A DNA stretch of 64,000 bases from BJHQ01 sp964654285 (GTDB lineage Bacteria > Planctomycetota > UBA11346), in NCBI GenBank assembly GCA_964654285.1, contig CAZZJC010000010.1, positions 1-64,000 of the forward strand, read 5' to 3'. Made by a program: the position numbers and the translations under genes. Positions 52,326-60,997 of the stretch are shown here, piece by piece; position 1 is the first letter of the stretch; each line of letters begins with the position of its first letter. The notes beneath the pieces are model-generated. The model did not search any database, was not told the origin of the DNA, and worked only from the letters and a program-made list of their open reading frames with translations.

Positions 52326-53783
52326 TTACTTCTTGTCGAGCTTGCCGACGAGGGAAAGCGTGAAGCTCGCTCCCATGTACTTGAAGTGCGGCTGCACCTT
52401 CAAGCCGACCCGGTACCAGCCGGCATCGCCGGGAACGTCCTCGACGGTGATCTGCGCCGAACGCAGGGGCCGGCGGTTGCGCACCTCGGCGGTGGGGTTC
52501 TCCATCTCGGAGACGAACTGGCCGATCCAGTTCTGCAGCTCGGTCTGCAGGGTGGTGCGGTCCTTCCAGGAGCCGATCTGCTCACGCTGGAGCACCTTGA
52601 TGTAATGCGCCAGGCGGTTGACGATGAACACGTAGGGCAGCTGGGTGCCCAGGCGGTGGTTGGTCTCGGCCAGCTTGCCTTCCGGCGAATTGCCGAAGGT
52701 CTTGGCGCGCTGGCAGGAGTTCGCCGAGAAGAACGCGGCGTTGTCCGAACCCTTGCGCATCGCCAGGGCGATGAAGCCCTCTTCCGCCAGCTCGTATTCG
52801 CGGCGCTCGGAGACCAGGACCTCGGTCGGGCACTTGGTCACGATCTCGCCCATGGATTCGTACTGATGCAGCGGGAGATCCTCGACCGTGCCGCCATTCT
52901 GCGGGCCGATGATGTTCGGACACCAGCGGAACTTGGCGAAGCTGTCGGTGATGCGGCTGGCGAGGGCGAAGGCGGTGCTGCCCCACAGATACGCGTTGTG
53001 GTCGCCCTTGACGGTCTCCTGGTAGTCGAAGGCCTTCACCGGACTGGTCTCGGGACCATAGGGCAGACGCAGGAGGAAGCGGGGCTGGGTCAGGCCGACG
53101 CTGCGGGAATCGTCGGAATCGCGGAACGAGCGCCACTTGGCGTACTGCGGGCCCTCGAACAGCGACTTGAGGTCATTGAGGCCGGGCAGCTTGGTGAAGC
53201 TGTCGACCCCGAAGAACTTCGGGCTGGCCGAGGCCAGGAAGGGCGCGTGCGCCATGGTCGCGACGCTGGCGACCTTCTGCAGCAGGGCGATGTCCTGCGG
53301 GCCGTGGCTGAATTCGAAATTGCCCACCATCGCGGCGTAGGGTTCGCCACCGAACTGGCCGTATTCCGCCGTATAGACCAGCTTGTAGAGGCCGGATTTG
53401 GTGATGTCCGGGGCGTCCTCGAAATCGGCCTGGAGATCGTCCTTCGAGACGTTGAGCAGCTCGATGCGGGTGTTCTCGCGGAAGTTGGTGCGATCGACCA
53501 GGAGCTTGAGCGAACGCCAGGAGGATTCCATCTTCTGGAACTGCTCGTGGTGCAGGATGGCGTCGAGCTGCTTCGACATCTTGCGATCGATCTCGGCGAT
53601 CATCGCGTCGACGGCGGCCTTGTCGGCCTTGGCGTCCTTGGCCGTGCCGGCCAGGATCTGGGCGACGAACGCCTCGACTCCCTTGCGGGCGACGCCGTAG
53701 GCCTCGTCGTTGGGAGCGATGTTCGCCTCCTCCATGATCTGGGAAAGGAGCGAACCGGCGGCGGAAGGCTGGGAATCGGGCAT
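52326..53783 (-). CDS. tssC: T6SS contractile sheath large subunit TssC
   Basis: 485 residues. Landmarks: ILHHEQFQKMESSWRSLKLL, LLNVSKDDLQADFEDAPDIT, VYTAEYGQFGGEPYAAMVGN, LLQKVASVATMAHAPFLASA, RFLLRLPYGPETSPVKAFDY, and a C-terminal YVFIVNRLAHYIKVLQREQI segment. It forms the sheath with TssB. AGGAC precedes the ATG. 58 bases separate it from tssB and 117 from clpV. Confidence 0.95.
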   Translation of the reverse strand: MPDSQPSAAGSLLSQIMEEANIAPNDEAYGVARKGVEAFVAQILAGTAKDAKADKAAVDAMIAEIDRKMSKQLDAILHHEQFQKMESSWRSLKLLVDRTNFRENTRIELLNVSKDDLQADFEDAPDITKSGLYKLVYTAEYGQFGGEPYAAMVGNFEFSHGPQDIALLQKVASVATMAHAPFLASASPKFFGVDSFTKLPGLNDLKSLFEGPQYAKWRSFRDSDDSRSVGLTQPRFLLRLPYGPETSPVKAFDYQETVKGDHNAYLWGSTAFALASRITDSFAKFRWCPNIIGPQNGGTVEDLPLHQYESMGEIVTKCPTEVLVSERREYELAEEGFIALAMRKGSDNAAFFSANSCQRAKTFGNSPEGKLAETNHRLGTQLPYVFIVNRLAHYIKVLQREQIGSWKDRTTLQTELQNWIGQFVSEMENPTAEVRNRRPLRSAQITVEDVPGDAGWYRVGLKVQPHFKYMGASFTLSLVGKLDKK

Positions 53784-53841
53784 GGGGAGGTCCTGTGCGC
53801 GGGCGTAGGAGTGGCGTGGGCAGGGGCGTGGTGAAAGGCGA

Positions 53842-54330
53842 TCAGGCGGGATTGGAGCCGCCGAGCTCGGCCAGGATCTGCGCTCTGGTCTTCTCGTCGC
53901 CGATGATGGCCTGGATCTTCTTGCGGAACGCCGGGATGTTGCCGAGCGGACCCTTGAGGGCGTTGAGCGCCTCGCGCAGCTCCAGCAGCTTCGACAGTTC
54001 CGGGACCTGCTTCGCCACCGACTCGGGGCCGAAGTCCTTGATCGACTCGAAGCGCAGCTGCACCGGCATCTCGCCGCCTCCGCCCGCCAGGGTGTTGGGC
54101 ACCGACATCTCGAGCTTCAGCTTCTGGCTCGCGAGGACATCGTCGAAGTTGTCCTTGTTGACGTTGATCGCCTTGCGCTTCTCGATCGGGGTCGCATCGG
54201 GGCGCTGGGCGAAATCCCCCATGACGAGGAGCTTGAGCGGCAGCTCCTTCTCTTCGACCGCACCGCCGGTGTCGGTCTTGTAGACGATGTTGACGCGTTC
54301 TTTCGGGGCGACGGAACCTTCGTTGGCCAT
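53842..54330 (-). CDS. tssB: T6SS contractile sheath small subunit TssB
   Basis: 162 residues. ERVNIVYKTDTGGAVEEKEL, LKLLVMGDFAQRPDATPIEK and RKAINVNKDNFDDVLASQKL are characteristic TssB text, followed by ELSKLLELREALNALKGPLG. Full length. It lies just upstream of tssC in transcription. Confidence 0.95.
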   Translation of the reverse strand: MANEGSVAPKERVNIVYKTDTGGAVEEKELPLKLLVMGDFAQRPDATPIEKRKAINVNKDNFDDVLASQKLKLEMSVPNTLAGGGGEMPVQLRFESIKDFGPESVAKQVPELSKLLELREALNALKGPLGNIPAFRKKIQAIIGDEKTRAQILAELGGSNPA

Positions 54331-54436
54331 GGGATGGAGCCTTCGCGTGGGTTGTTGGTGAAAGGGGCAGGTTGAAGGGGGATGAGGGCGGGAGGGATAC
54401 CAGGGGGAGTCCGCTGTGGCAAGGCCGGCGGTCAGG

Positions 54437-54904
54437 TCAGCCCCAGTCGTCGGCCGTCTTGGTCTGGCCGGTCTTGGATTCCCACTCGATGCGCCGGCAG
54501 GCGAGCGAGACCTCCTCGCCGAGCAGGCGGGAACGGGCCGGATCGGTGCTGTCCTCGGCGACGAGGCGGTGGCCGCAGATCTGGGCGTCTTCCAGCTTCA
54601 CGGTGAAATACACGATCTCGTTGCCGTTGGGGTCGGTACGCAGGAATTCGAACAGCACCAGATCCAGCTTCTCGTTGCGGCAAAGCGCCTGGATGATCTG
54701 CGGCGTGCAGGCGCCGACCTCCTTGCGGAAGACGATCGGCTCATGCCGGCGCTTGCCGGCGCCGGCACCGCCCTCGCGCGGCGCCATGATGCTGCTGCTG
54801 ATCCAGTGGCCGATGATCTTGCCCTCGCCCTGCGCGCGGGTCGATTCGCCCTTGAAGGCCCCCTGCTGCTTCCCCTTGATGGTGATGTAGAAGATGAAGG
54901 GCAT
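54437..54904 (-). CDS. hcp: T6SS tube protein Hcp/TssD
   Basis: 155 residues. PFIFYITIKGKQQGAFKGES, then KIIGHWISSSIMAPREGGAG, RRHEPIVFRKEVGACTPQII and NGNEIVYFTVKLEDAQICGH are the Hcp beta-barrel blocks. It forms hexameric rings of the inner tube. It is placed between tssM and tssB, within the operon. A 106-base gap follows before tssB, possibly with its own transcript end or start. Confidence 0.93.
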   Translation of the reverse strand: MPFIFYITIKGKQQGAFKGESTRAQGEGKIIGHWISSSIMAPREGGAGAGKRRHEPIVFRKEVGACTPQIIQALCRNEKLDLVLFEFLRTDPNGNEIVYFTVKLEDAQICGHRLVAEDSTDPARSRLLGEEVSLACRRIEWESKTGQTKTADDWG

Positions 54905-54913
54905 CCGACCTCC

Positions 54914-57900
54914 TCACTGCGCCTTGGAACCGGACTGGTAGATATGGGGCGGAACGTCGAAGCCGGTGAGCAATCCCCCGACCACGGCCTTCTCGAAGCC
55001 GGTGGACTCGAGCAGCACGCTGGCCTTGAACACGGTGTCCTTCATCGCCGCGCTGCCGTCGAACGTCCAGGTGCACAGGAACCCGCCGCCGTTCGCCGGG
55101 ACCGGGTTCCCCGATTGCAGCAGCTTCAGGAAGCCCCAGTCGCCACGGTTGTTGTCGGCCGACTTCCACTGGTTCGTGACCAGCTGGATGGAGACCTTCG
55201 ACCCGGTCGGGTCGCCCTGCTTGATGGCATAGGTGTAGCGCGCGTCCGGCCGATCGTAGAGCGAATGCGTGGTGCTGCCGGCCTGGAAGAGCATGCCCTG
55301 CACGCCCTGCCGCTGCTGCATGACGATGGTGAACTGGATGGACAGGGTCTCCGAGTTGCCCTGGAAGAAGACATCGCGGATGGTCTTGGCGGCGAGCAGC
55401 GAGCTTTCGTATTCACGCGACAGCGTGACCGACGGCCGGCCGAGGACGCGGATGTTGCGCATGCCTTCGATCGGGATGAGGGTGCGCCACAGCGTCCCCG
55501 ACACGGGATTGAAGAAGCGCTGGAAGTCGGCGAGCGAGACGTCCTCGGCGCCGTCGCCCGCCTGGGCGAAGGGGAAGCGGCCGCGATAGCGCTGGGCGAA
55601 CGTCCGCGCGACGTTCTCGTTCCACAGGCGGTCATGCTCGGTCGCGAACTCCTGGTCCAGGGCCGCGAACAGGCTGAGGAGGATGGTGTCCAGGCCCTTC
55701 TGCACCGCGGCGCGCTTCTCGGACGGCTGCATGTTGGCGAGCAGCTCGCCGATGCCGGTCGAGGTCGCATTGAAGCGTTCCACCAGCTTCTTGAGCTGAT
55801 CCACCTCGCTGGAGCGCTTGCCGGACTCGGTCGCCTGGAGGAAGCCGGCGATGTCCTTCTTCAGGCCGTTGATCTGGTGCAGCGCCGGCTTCACCCACGA
55901 GAGGTCGTCGCCGGAGGGGAACGAGATGCCGGTCTTGAGATTGAGGCGCCCGAGCGCATCGCGGATGAAGGCCGGATAGGGCGAGTCCGCCCCGGTGATG
56001 CGGTCGATCTGCTCGGCCGAATCGCGGAAGTCGCGCACCTGGGCGGCGCGGGTGGAGGCGATGAATTCCAGCCAATGACGGTTGTGGTCCGCCAGGAAGC
56101 GTTCGGTCAGGCGGCGGGCGATGTCCTTGGCGGATCGCTGCACCCGGATCTCGGCCAGGGAACGCTCCAGGGATTCGGCCTTCTCGGCGATGGCGTGCTC
56201 GACGGCGTCGTCCCAGGCCTCCTGCGAATAGACCAGGCTGACCTCGCTGGTCGTGGTCAGGGCCGCACCGGCGGCACCGGTCAGCAGGGTCTCGGGCCGC
56301 ACCATCCCGTATTGGGGCGTCACCTGGCGCATCAGATCGTCGTAGGCCTGCTGCAGCCAGAGCCCCTCGCCCAGTTCGCGGTTGAGGTTGTCGACCACGC
56401 GCCGGTTGGTGTCGATCTGCAGCAGCCGCGCAGGCAGCAGGCCGTAGGCGACCACGTCGAGCTGGCGGGCGGCGCGCTCCTTCGATTCGAGATCGGTCGG
56501 GCCGCCAGCCAGCGCCAGGCCGGCGAACCAGCGCTGGTTGGACAGCAGGGCGCGCTTCACCACCTCGGGGTTGGCGCGCATGGCGCCGCCCAGCATCTGG
56601 TAGCAGCGGAAGAGGTCGTAGAGCTCGTTGTTGGCGGTTCCGCCGGCGGTCGGGATGGCGGACGCCTTGCCGGTGGACAGCGCGTCGAGGTCCTTTTCGA
56701 CGGCCGCGATGCAGGCATCCAGCAGGAGCGGACGCAGGTTGCGCACGTAGATCGCCGACACCGCCTGCACCGCCGGATCCAGGCGCGCATCATCGGCCTG
56801 GGCCGCCTCCTTCAGGCGGTCGCCGAGCGCATCGAGCTGCTTGAGGATGCGCGCCGCATCCATCGGCCGGGCCGATTCGGCCTCGCGCAGGCTCTGGGCC
56901 GGAAGCCGCAGATCGTCGAGCAGCCGGCTCGAACGCAGGGTGCTCCAGGTCATCGATCCAATCAGCGCCGCCGCGATCAGCGGCACCACCAGGATGCAGC
57001 AGACGCGGGCGATGCGCATGTTGCGCTGCGCCCGTGGCGTCGCGCGCGCGAGGATGCGATCGGGGATGACCACCTTGTTGAGCAGATCGCGGACGAAGAA
57101 CGAGCTGCGGCGGGCGCAGTCGGCCGGCCCCGGATCGGCGCCACCGGCTGCGGTCGGGGTGATGAACAGGGTGCCTTCGGCCGGGTTGGGGGTCGCCATC
57201 GCGGCGTTCTGCGCCTTGTGGATGGCGGTGCCGGTCTGGAGCTGGAGCGAGCTGGTCAGGTAGCAGCCGCGCATGGTCGAGATGAAGCCGACGCCCGGCC
57301 GCAGGGCGATCGCGAAGTATTCCACGAGGAAACGCAAGGACGCCTGGTATTGGCCGGGGAACTGCACCAGCTTGCGCAGGCTGTCGGTGGCGGTGGGACT
57401 CGCGTTCGCGGAGCAGGTGATCGACACCACGCGGCGGTCGGCGAGGGCATCCGCCAGGCGTTCGTGCTCGGAGCTGAAGCGGGCGAGGACATCGCCATCC
57501 GGGGGCCACGGCATGGTCATGCCGAGGATCTGCTCGCGCTCGGCCATGGTCGTGCTGGCGAAGAACTCCTTGAAGCCGCCCAGCTGGTCCGCCTTGGTGA
57601 TCACCGCATACACGGGGACCGAGCAGCCGAGGATCTGCGCCACCTCATGCAGGCGGTCGCGGATCAGGTTGGCCTCGACCGACGCCGCCGAGACGCCCTT
57701 GCGCAGGAGGTCGCAGAAGGGGATCGCGATGAGGACGCCCTGGACCGGCAGGCCCTTGCGCGTCTTCGCGATCAGCCGCAGCAGCGCGAGCCATTCGCGG
57801 TGGCTGGCGGGATCGCCCAGGTAGCGGCCGGCGGTGTCGACGAAGACCGCCTGGTCATTGCGGAACAGCGCGAAGCTGCCGGTCGGCCGTACCTCGTGCA

Positions 57901-58285
57901 CCGCGCTGGTGCCGCCGACCGTACTGAATCCCAGACCGCTGTTGGCGAGGAGGCTGGTCTTGCCCGAACCGGGACCGCCGATCACCAGGTACCACGGTGA
58001 ATCGCGCAGCACCGTCTGGCCCAGGGCGGCCGAGCGGAGCGCCGCGAGCGCCGCGTGCCAATGCTCGCGCATGGCCCGGACGCCCTCGTTGCCGGCCGCA
58101 GGATCGCTACCGGCCTTGCGGCGCCGGTGCAGCAGCCACCAGACCAGCCAGGCGAGGCCGGCGAGCAGCAGCAGACCGAGGGTGATCCAGACCATGTCCA
58201 TGGTCTTGAGACGGATGATCGAACCCGCCACCCAGGTGACCAGCAGCAGGACCAGGACGATGATGGTTGGGATGAGGGGTGGCAT
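54914..58285 (-). CDS. tssM: T6SS membrane protein TssM (IcmF)
   Basis: 1123 residues. Two N-terminal membrane helices (PTIIVLVLLLVTWVAGSIIR and VWITLGLLLLAGLAWLVWWL), a cytoplasmic GTPase-like domain with Walker A GGPGSGKT (103-110), a third helix near residue 430 (ARVCCILVVPLIAAALIGSM) and a large periplasmic part with DUF1215-like and C-terminal beta domains. The P-loop is intact. It forms the trans-envelope core with TssL and TssJ. Confidence 0.94.
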   Translation of the reverse strand: MPPLIPTIIVLVLLLVTWVAGSIIRLKTMDMVWITLGLLLLAGLAWLVWWLLHRRRKAGSDPAAGNEGVRAMREHWHAALAALRSAALGQTVLRDSPWYLVIGGPGSGKTSLLANSGLGFSTVGGTSAVHEVRPTGSFALFRNDQAVFVDTAGRYLGDPASHREWLALLRLIAKTRKGLPVQGVLIAIPFCDLLRKGVSAASVEANLIRDRLHEVAQILGCSVPVYAVITKADQLGGFKEFFASTTMAEREQILGMTMPWPPDGDVLARFSSEHERLADALADRRVVSITCSANASPTATDSLRKLVQFPGQYQASLRFLVEYFAIALRPGVGFISTMRGCYLTSSLQLQTGTAIHKAQNAAMATPNPAEGTLFITPTAAGGADPGPADCARRSSFFVRDLLNKVVIPDRILARATPRAQRNMRIARVCCILVVPLIAAALIGSMTWSTLRSSRLLDDLRLPAQSLREAESARPMDAARILKQLDALGDRLKEAAQADDARLDPAVQAVSAIYVRNLRPLLLDACIAAVEKDLDALSTGKASAIPTAGGTANNELYDLFRCYQMLGGAMRANPEVVKRALLSNQRWFAGLALAGGPTDLESKERAARQLDVVAYGLLPARLLQIDTNRRVVDNLNRELGEGLWLQQAYDDLMRQVTPQYGMVRPETLLTGAAGAALTTTSEVSLVYSQEAWDDAVEHAIAEKAESLERSLAEIRVQRSAKDIARRLTERFLADHNRHWLEFIASTRAAQVRDFRDSAEQIDRITGADSPYPAFIRDALGRLNLKTGISFPSGDDLSWVKPALHQINGLKKDIAGFLQATESGKRSSEVDQLKKLVERFNATSTGIGELLANMQPSEKRAAVQKGLDTILLSLFAALDQEFATEHDRLWNENVARTFAQRYRGRFPFAQAGDGAEDVSLADFQRFFNPVSGTLWRTLIPIEGMRNIRVLGRPSVTLSREYESSLLAAKTIRDVFFQGNSETLSIQFTIVMQQRQGVQGMLFQAGSTTHSLYDRPDARYTYAIKQGDPTGSKVSIQLVTNQWKSADNNRGDWGFLKLLQSGNPVPANGGGFLCTWTFDGSAAMKDTVFKASVLLESTGFEKAVVGGLLTGFDVPPHIYQSGSKAQ

Positions 58286-58288
58286 GGT

Positions 58289-58969
58289 TCAGTGGATGGG
58301 GAAGAGCCGGACGATGCGATCGACGGCCGCACCGGTGATCAGGTCGGTCGCCAGCCACCAGAGCAGGACGATGGCGACCACCAGCACGGGCGTCATCCAG
58401 ATCGGCATCCCGAGCCAGCGCAGCAGGTCGGACCGCGCCGGTGCCGACCCGTCGCACAGCGCCGCCGGCGAGAGCGGCACATTGATCCCGCCCCGGGCCG
58501 AGCGGATCTCGCCCGAGATCTGCTCGATCAGCTGGCGCCGCACCGGTTCGGCCGACGGATCGGCATGCTTGCCGCGGAAGCCCAGGCAGAGCGCGAGATG
58601 GAAGACCTCCAGCGTATCGGCCCGTTCGGGCGTGCTGGGATTGCGCAGCGGCGCCAGGCGCTGATAGAACTCCTCGCCGGCGTTGAAGCTGCTGAAGAAC
58701 TGCATCTGCAGGGGCGCGGCGAGCCAGCGCTCGCGGATCTCGCCTTCGAGCGACATCACCCGTTCATCGATCAGGGCGACGAGGGCGTACTGCGCCTGTT
58801 CCAGCACCTCATGGCTGTATCCGGATCGCGCCGCAGCGGTCTGGAAGTCGTTGATCAGGTCGGTGAAGCGTCGACGCAGGCCCTCATGGTCGGTGGGCGG
58901 GGTCGAGGACAGGGACGAGACGATCTTGACGATCTCGCCGCAATGGTTGGCCAAGAGACCTCGGGACAT
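58289..58969 (-). CDS. tssL: T6SS membrane protein TssL (DotU)
   Basis: 226 residues, DotU-type: cytoplasmic helical domain (FQTAAARSGYSHEVLEQAQY, ALVALIDERVMS, FNAGEEFYQRLAPLR, FHLALCLGFRGKHAD) and one C-terminal membrane helix (WMTPVLVVAIVLLWWLATDL) with a short periplasmic end. No OmpA-like peptidoglycan-binding domain. Three bases separate it from both tssK and tssM. Confidence 0.93.
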   Translation of the reverse strand: MSRGLLANHCGEIVKIVSSLSSTPPTDHEGLRRRFTDLINDFQTAAARSGYSHEVLEQAQYALVALIDERVMSLEGEIRERWLAAPLQMQFFSSFNAGEEFYQRLAPLRNPSTPERADTLEVFHLALCLGFRGKHADPSAEPVRRQLIEQISGEIRSARGGINVPLSPAALCDGSAPARSDLLRWLGMPIWMTPVLVVAIVLLWWLATDLITGAAVDRIVRLFPIH

Positions 58970-58972
58970 GGG

Positions 58973-60325
58973 TCAATCCTTGACCGCCAGGATTTCCACC
59001 CTGGCGTCGTTGAAGTCGGGCGGCAGGTACACGGCGATGGTGCGCGTCTTGCGGGCCTGTTCCCAGTGGTCGCCGGAGGTGCGCAGCTGGAAGTACATCG
59101 CCCCGGGCTGCACCGGGATGTCGGCCGGCGGGGTCGGCAGGTAGTCGAGCCCTATGCCCGGCATCGCCTGCATGATCAGCTGCTGGATGCGTCCGCCCGA
59201 GGCGATCTTGGCGTTGGCGGGGATCTCGCGGATCACCCGCTCGGCGGCGATCGCGCAGGCCACCGACAGGTAGAAGCGCGCCCCTTCGAGGACGTGCTCG
59301 GGGATCGATCCGGCGTGGGTGCGGTTGCTGCCCAGTACCAGCCGCACCGGGGTGTACTTGGTCGAGACGACGGTCTGGAGCAGGCCGCGCAGCCGGCTTT
59401 CCAGGGCGCGGAAGCACACCAGGGGATGCTCGTGGTCGTAGGCCGGCAGCTCGCGCGGATGACCCTCGTCCGAGAACGAGGTCAGTTCGCCGGCCAGGGC
59501 GGCGAGCGGACGGAAGGCGTCGCGCGGATGCGCCGCAGCGGAACCGAGCAGGGACAGGACCTCGGGCAGATGGCTGTTGATCGCCTGCAGCATGAGCTGG
59601 TTGCCGAGTTCGGAGGCGGTGAACTCGATCATCCCCTTGATCCGGCTGCGGCGCAGCTGACCAAGGTCGCTGCTGCGCTGGACCAGGATCTCGGCCATGC
59701 GCGCGATCACGTCGCGCAGGGGTTTGCTCGCGGCGATGTGCAGGCACGGCGGGGCATGGTCGGAGGCGATGACGAACGCCCCCGTCCCATCGCGGACGAT
59801 CTCGGCCAGGCGCAGCGCGGTGTAGCCCTCGGGCGGCGCCTCGCCCAGGGCCAGGCGCAGGTTCGGGCGCGCCTGCGCGACCTGGCGCTCGCGGCCGGCG
59901 CCGCTCTCGTCGTGGGCGGCGCAGGCCACCTTGCGGTAGCGCGTCGGCCGGCCATTGGCCACGCCATCGTCGCTCACCGCCAATGCGCCGGGAACCGCCA
60001 CCGGCAGGGTGAGCCAGGCGGCGACACGCTCGGTCGCCGGGGTCGCGAAGGCCTCGTTCAGGCGCACCGGCACCGGCAGGTGGTTGGGATCGGCGATGGC
60101 GACCGGGGTGCCGTCGGGAAGGATGCATTCCAGCCGGGCCAAGGCCAGGTTGCCCTCGGCCAGCATCAGGGTGTCGAACTCCACCGCGAGGACCCCGAAA
60201 TGATCGGGGATGAGCGCCCGTACCATTTGGCCAAACATGGCCTCGACGTGCCGGTCGGCGATCTGGAAATGCTGCGGGGAAAGCAGCATCCCTTCATGCC
60301 ACAGGACGCGGTAGGGCATCTGCAT
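58973..60325 (-). CDS. tssK: T6SS baseplate-membrane connector TssK
   Basis: 450 residues. YRVLWHEGMLLSPQHFQIAD is the N-terminal TssK signature, followed by ALIPDHFGVLAVEFDTLMLA, RLAEIVRDGTGAFVIASDHA, and the trunk/head text FRALESRLRGLLQTVVSTKY and YFQLRTSGDHWEQARKTRTI. It joins the TssFG wedges to the TssLM complex. Its ATG is one base from the tssJ stop. Confidence 0.94.
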   Translation of the reverse strand: MQMPYRVLWHEGMLLSPQHFQIADRHVEAMFGQMVRALIPDHFGVLAVEFDTLMLAEGNLALARLECILPDGTPVAIADPNHLPVPVRLNEAFATPATERVAAWLTLPVAVPGALAVSDDGVANGRPTRYRKVACAAHDESGAGRERQVAQARPNLRLALGEAPPEGYTALRLAEIVRDGTGAFVIASDHAPPCLHIAASKPLRDVIARMAEILVQRSSDLGQLRRSRIKGMIEFTASELGNQLMLQAINSHLPEVLSLLGSAAAHPRDAFRPLAALAGELTSFSDEGHPRELPAYDHEHPLVCFRALESRLRGLLQTVVSTKYTPVRLVLGSNRTHAGSIPEHVLEGARFYLSVACAIAAERVIREIPANAKIASGGRIQQLIMQAMPGIGLDYLPTPPADIPVQPGAMYFQLRTSGDHWEQARKTRTIAVYLPPDFNDARVEILAVKD

Positions 60326-60326
60326 G

Positions 60327-60866
60327 TCAGCGCTGCCTTGTCTTGCCGGGCGATCTCGCGTCGCCGCCTGCAGATTCGCCGCTGCTGGTCGCGGGGGTCT
60401 CCGTCGAACCTTCGAGCTTGATGCCGAACCCGGTCATGATGATCACCCGGCGGTCGGCATCCTGGATCGGCAGGACGACGGTGCGCGGCAGGCCGTCGCT
60501 CTTGCGATACAGTCCCATGACCCCGATGAAGTTGGCAGAGGAGCTGTCCGCCACCGTCACCTGCTGCGGCGCATCGTTCGGCTGCCCGGGGAAGACCATC
60601 ACCTGCTGCGGTTTGCCAAGAAGGTCGTCACCGAGGACCGCGGCCGGATCGATCCACAGCGTCTCGAACGCGGCGCCACGGAACTTCGAATCCGCCCGCA
60701 GGGGGAAGATGCGTACCGCCACCGGGGTGGACTCGTTGGCGTCGTTCAGGTTGAGCGGAGTCACGCCGCGGATGCGGGTGGTGGCATTGCCGCAACCGGC
60801 GACGAAGAGGGCGCAGGCGGCGGCGAGGAGGACGGCAGTCGGTCTGATGCAGGTGGAGATGGCCAT
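60327..60866 (-). CDS. tssJ: T6SS outer-membrane lipoprotein TssJ
   Basis: 179 residues. The signal peptide ends in a lipobox (LFVAGC, Cys near 25). The domain contains NANESTPVAVRIFPLRADSK-like text (actual: DANESTPVAVRIFPLRADSK), a typical TssJ strand, plus MVFPGQPNDAPQQVTVADSS and SANFIGVMGLYRK. A polar tail ends the protein. First gene of the minus-strand T6SS operon; it anchors the complex in the outer membrane. Confidence 0.88.
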   Translation of the reverse strand: MAISTCIRPTAVLLAAACALFVAGCGNATTRIRGVTPLNLNDANESTPVAVRIFPLRADSKFRGAAFETLWIDPAAVLGDDLLGKPQQVMVFPGQPNDAPQQVTVADSSSANFIGVMGLYRKSDGLPRTVVLPIQDADRRVIIMTGFGIKLEGSTETPATSSGESAGGDARSPGKTRQR

Positions 60867-60875
60867 AGGACGGGG

Positions 60876-60903
60876 AGACTAGGGGGTGGGTCGTGTAGTC
60901 CAA
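60876..60903 (-). promoter_or_regulatory. Predicted promoter of the T6SS operon
   Basis: On the minus strand, TTGGAC (60903-60898), 16-bp spacer, TAGTCT (60881-60876). The predicted +1 at about 60869 is three bases before the tssJ ATG, so the leader is nearly absent. No ribosome-binding site is seen, which fits. Confidence 0.45.
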
Positions 60904-60997
60904 CGGCGCATGCTGGCGAGGCAGGCTTCGGACCAAGCGGGTCGGATGAGAACATCATGTCCTTGACTGCGGCGATCAAGAGCGAAGGGTGGCCGGC

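Noticed and set aside
60921..60936. GG-N10-GC pattern on the minus strand as a sigma-54 promoter for the T6SS operon
   Set aside because: Only the invariant GG and GC match well. Such spacing is common by chance in GC-rich DNA, and a better TTGGAC-N16-TAGTCT lies closer to tssJ.
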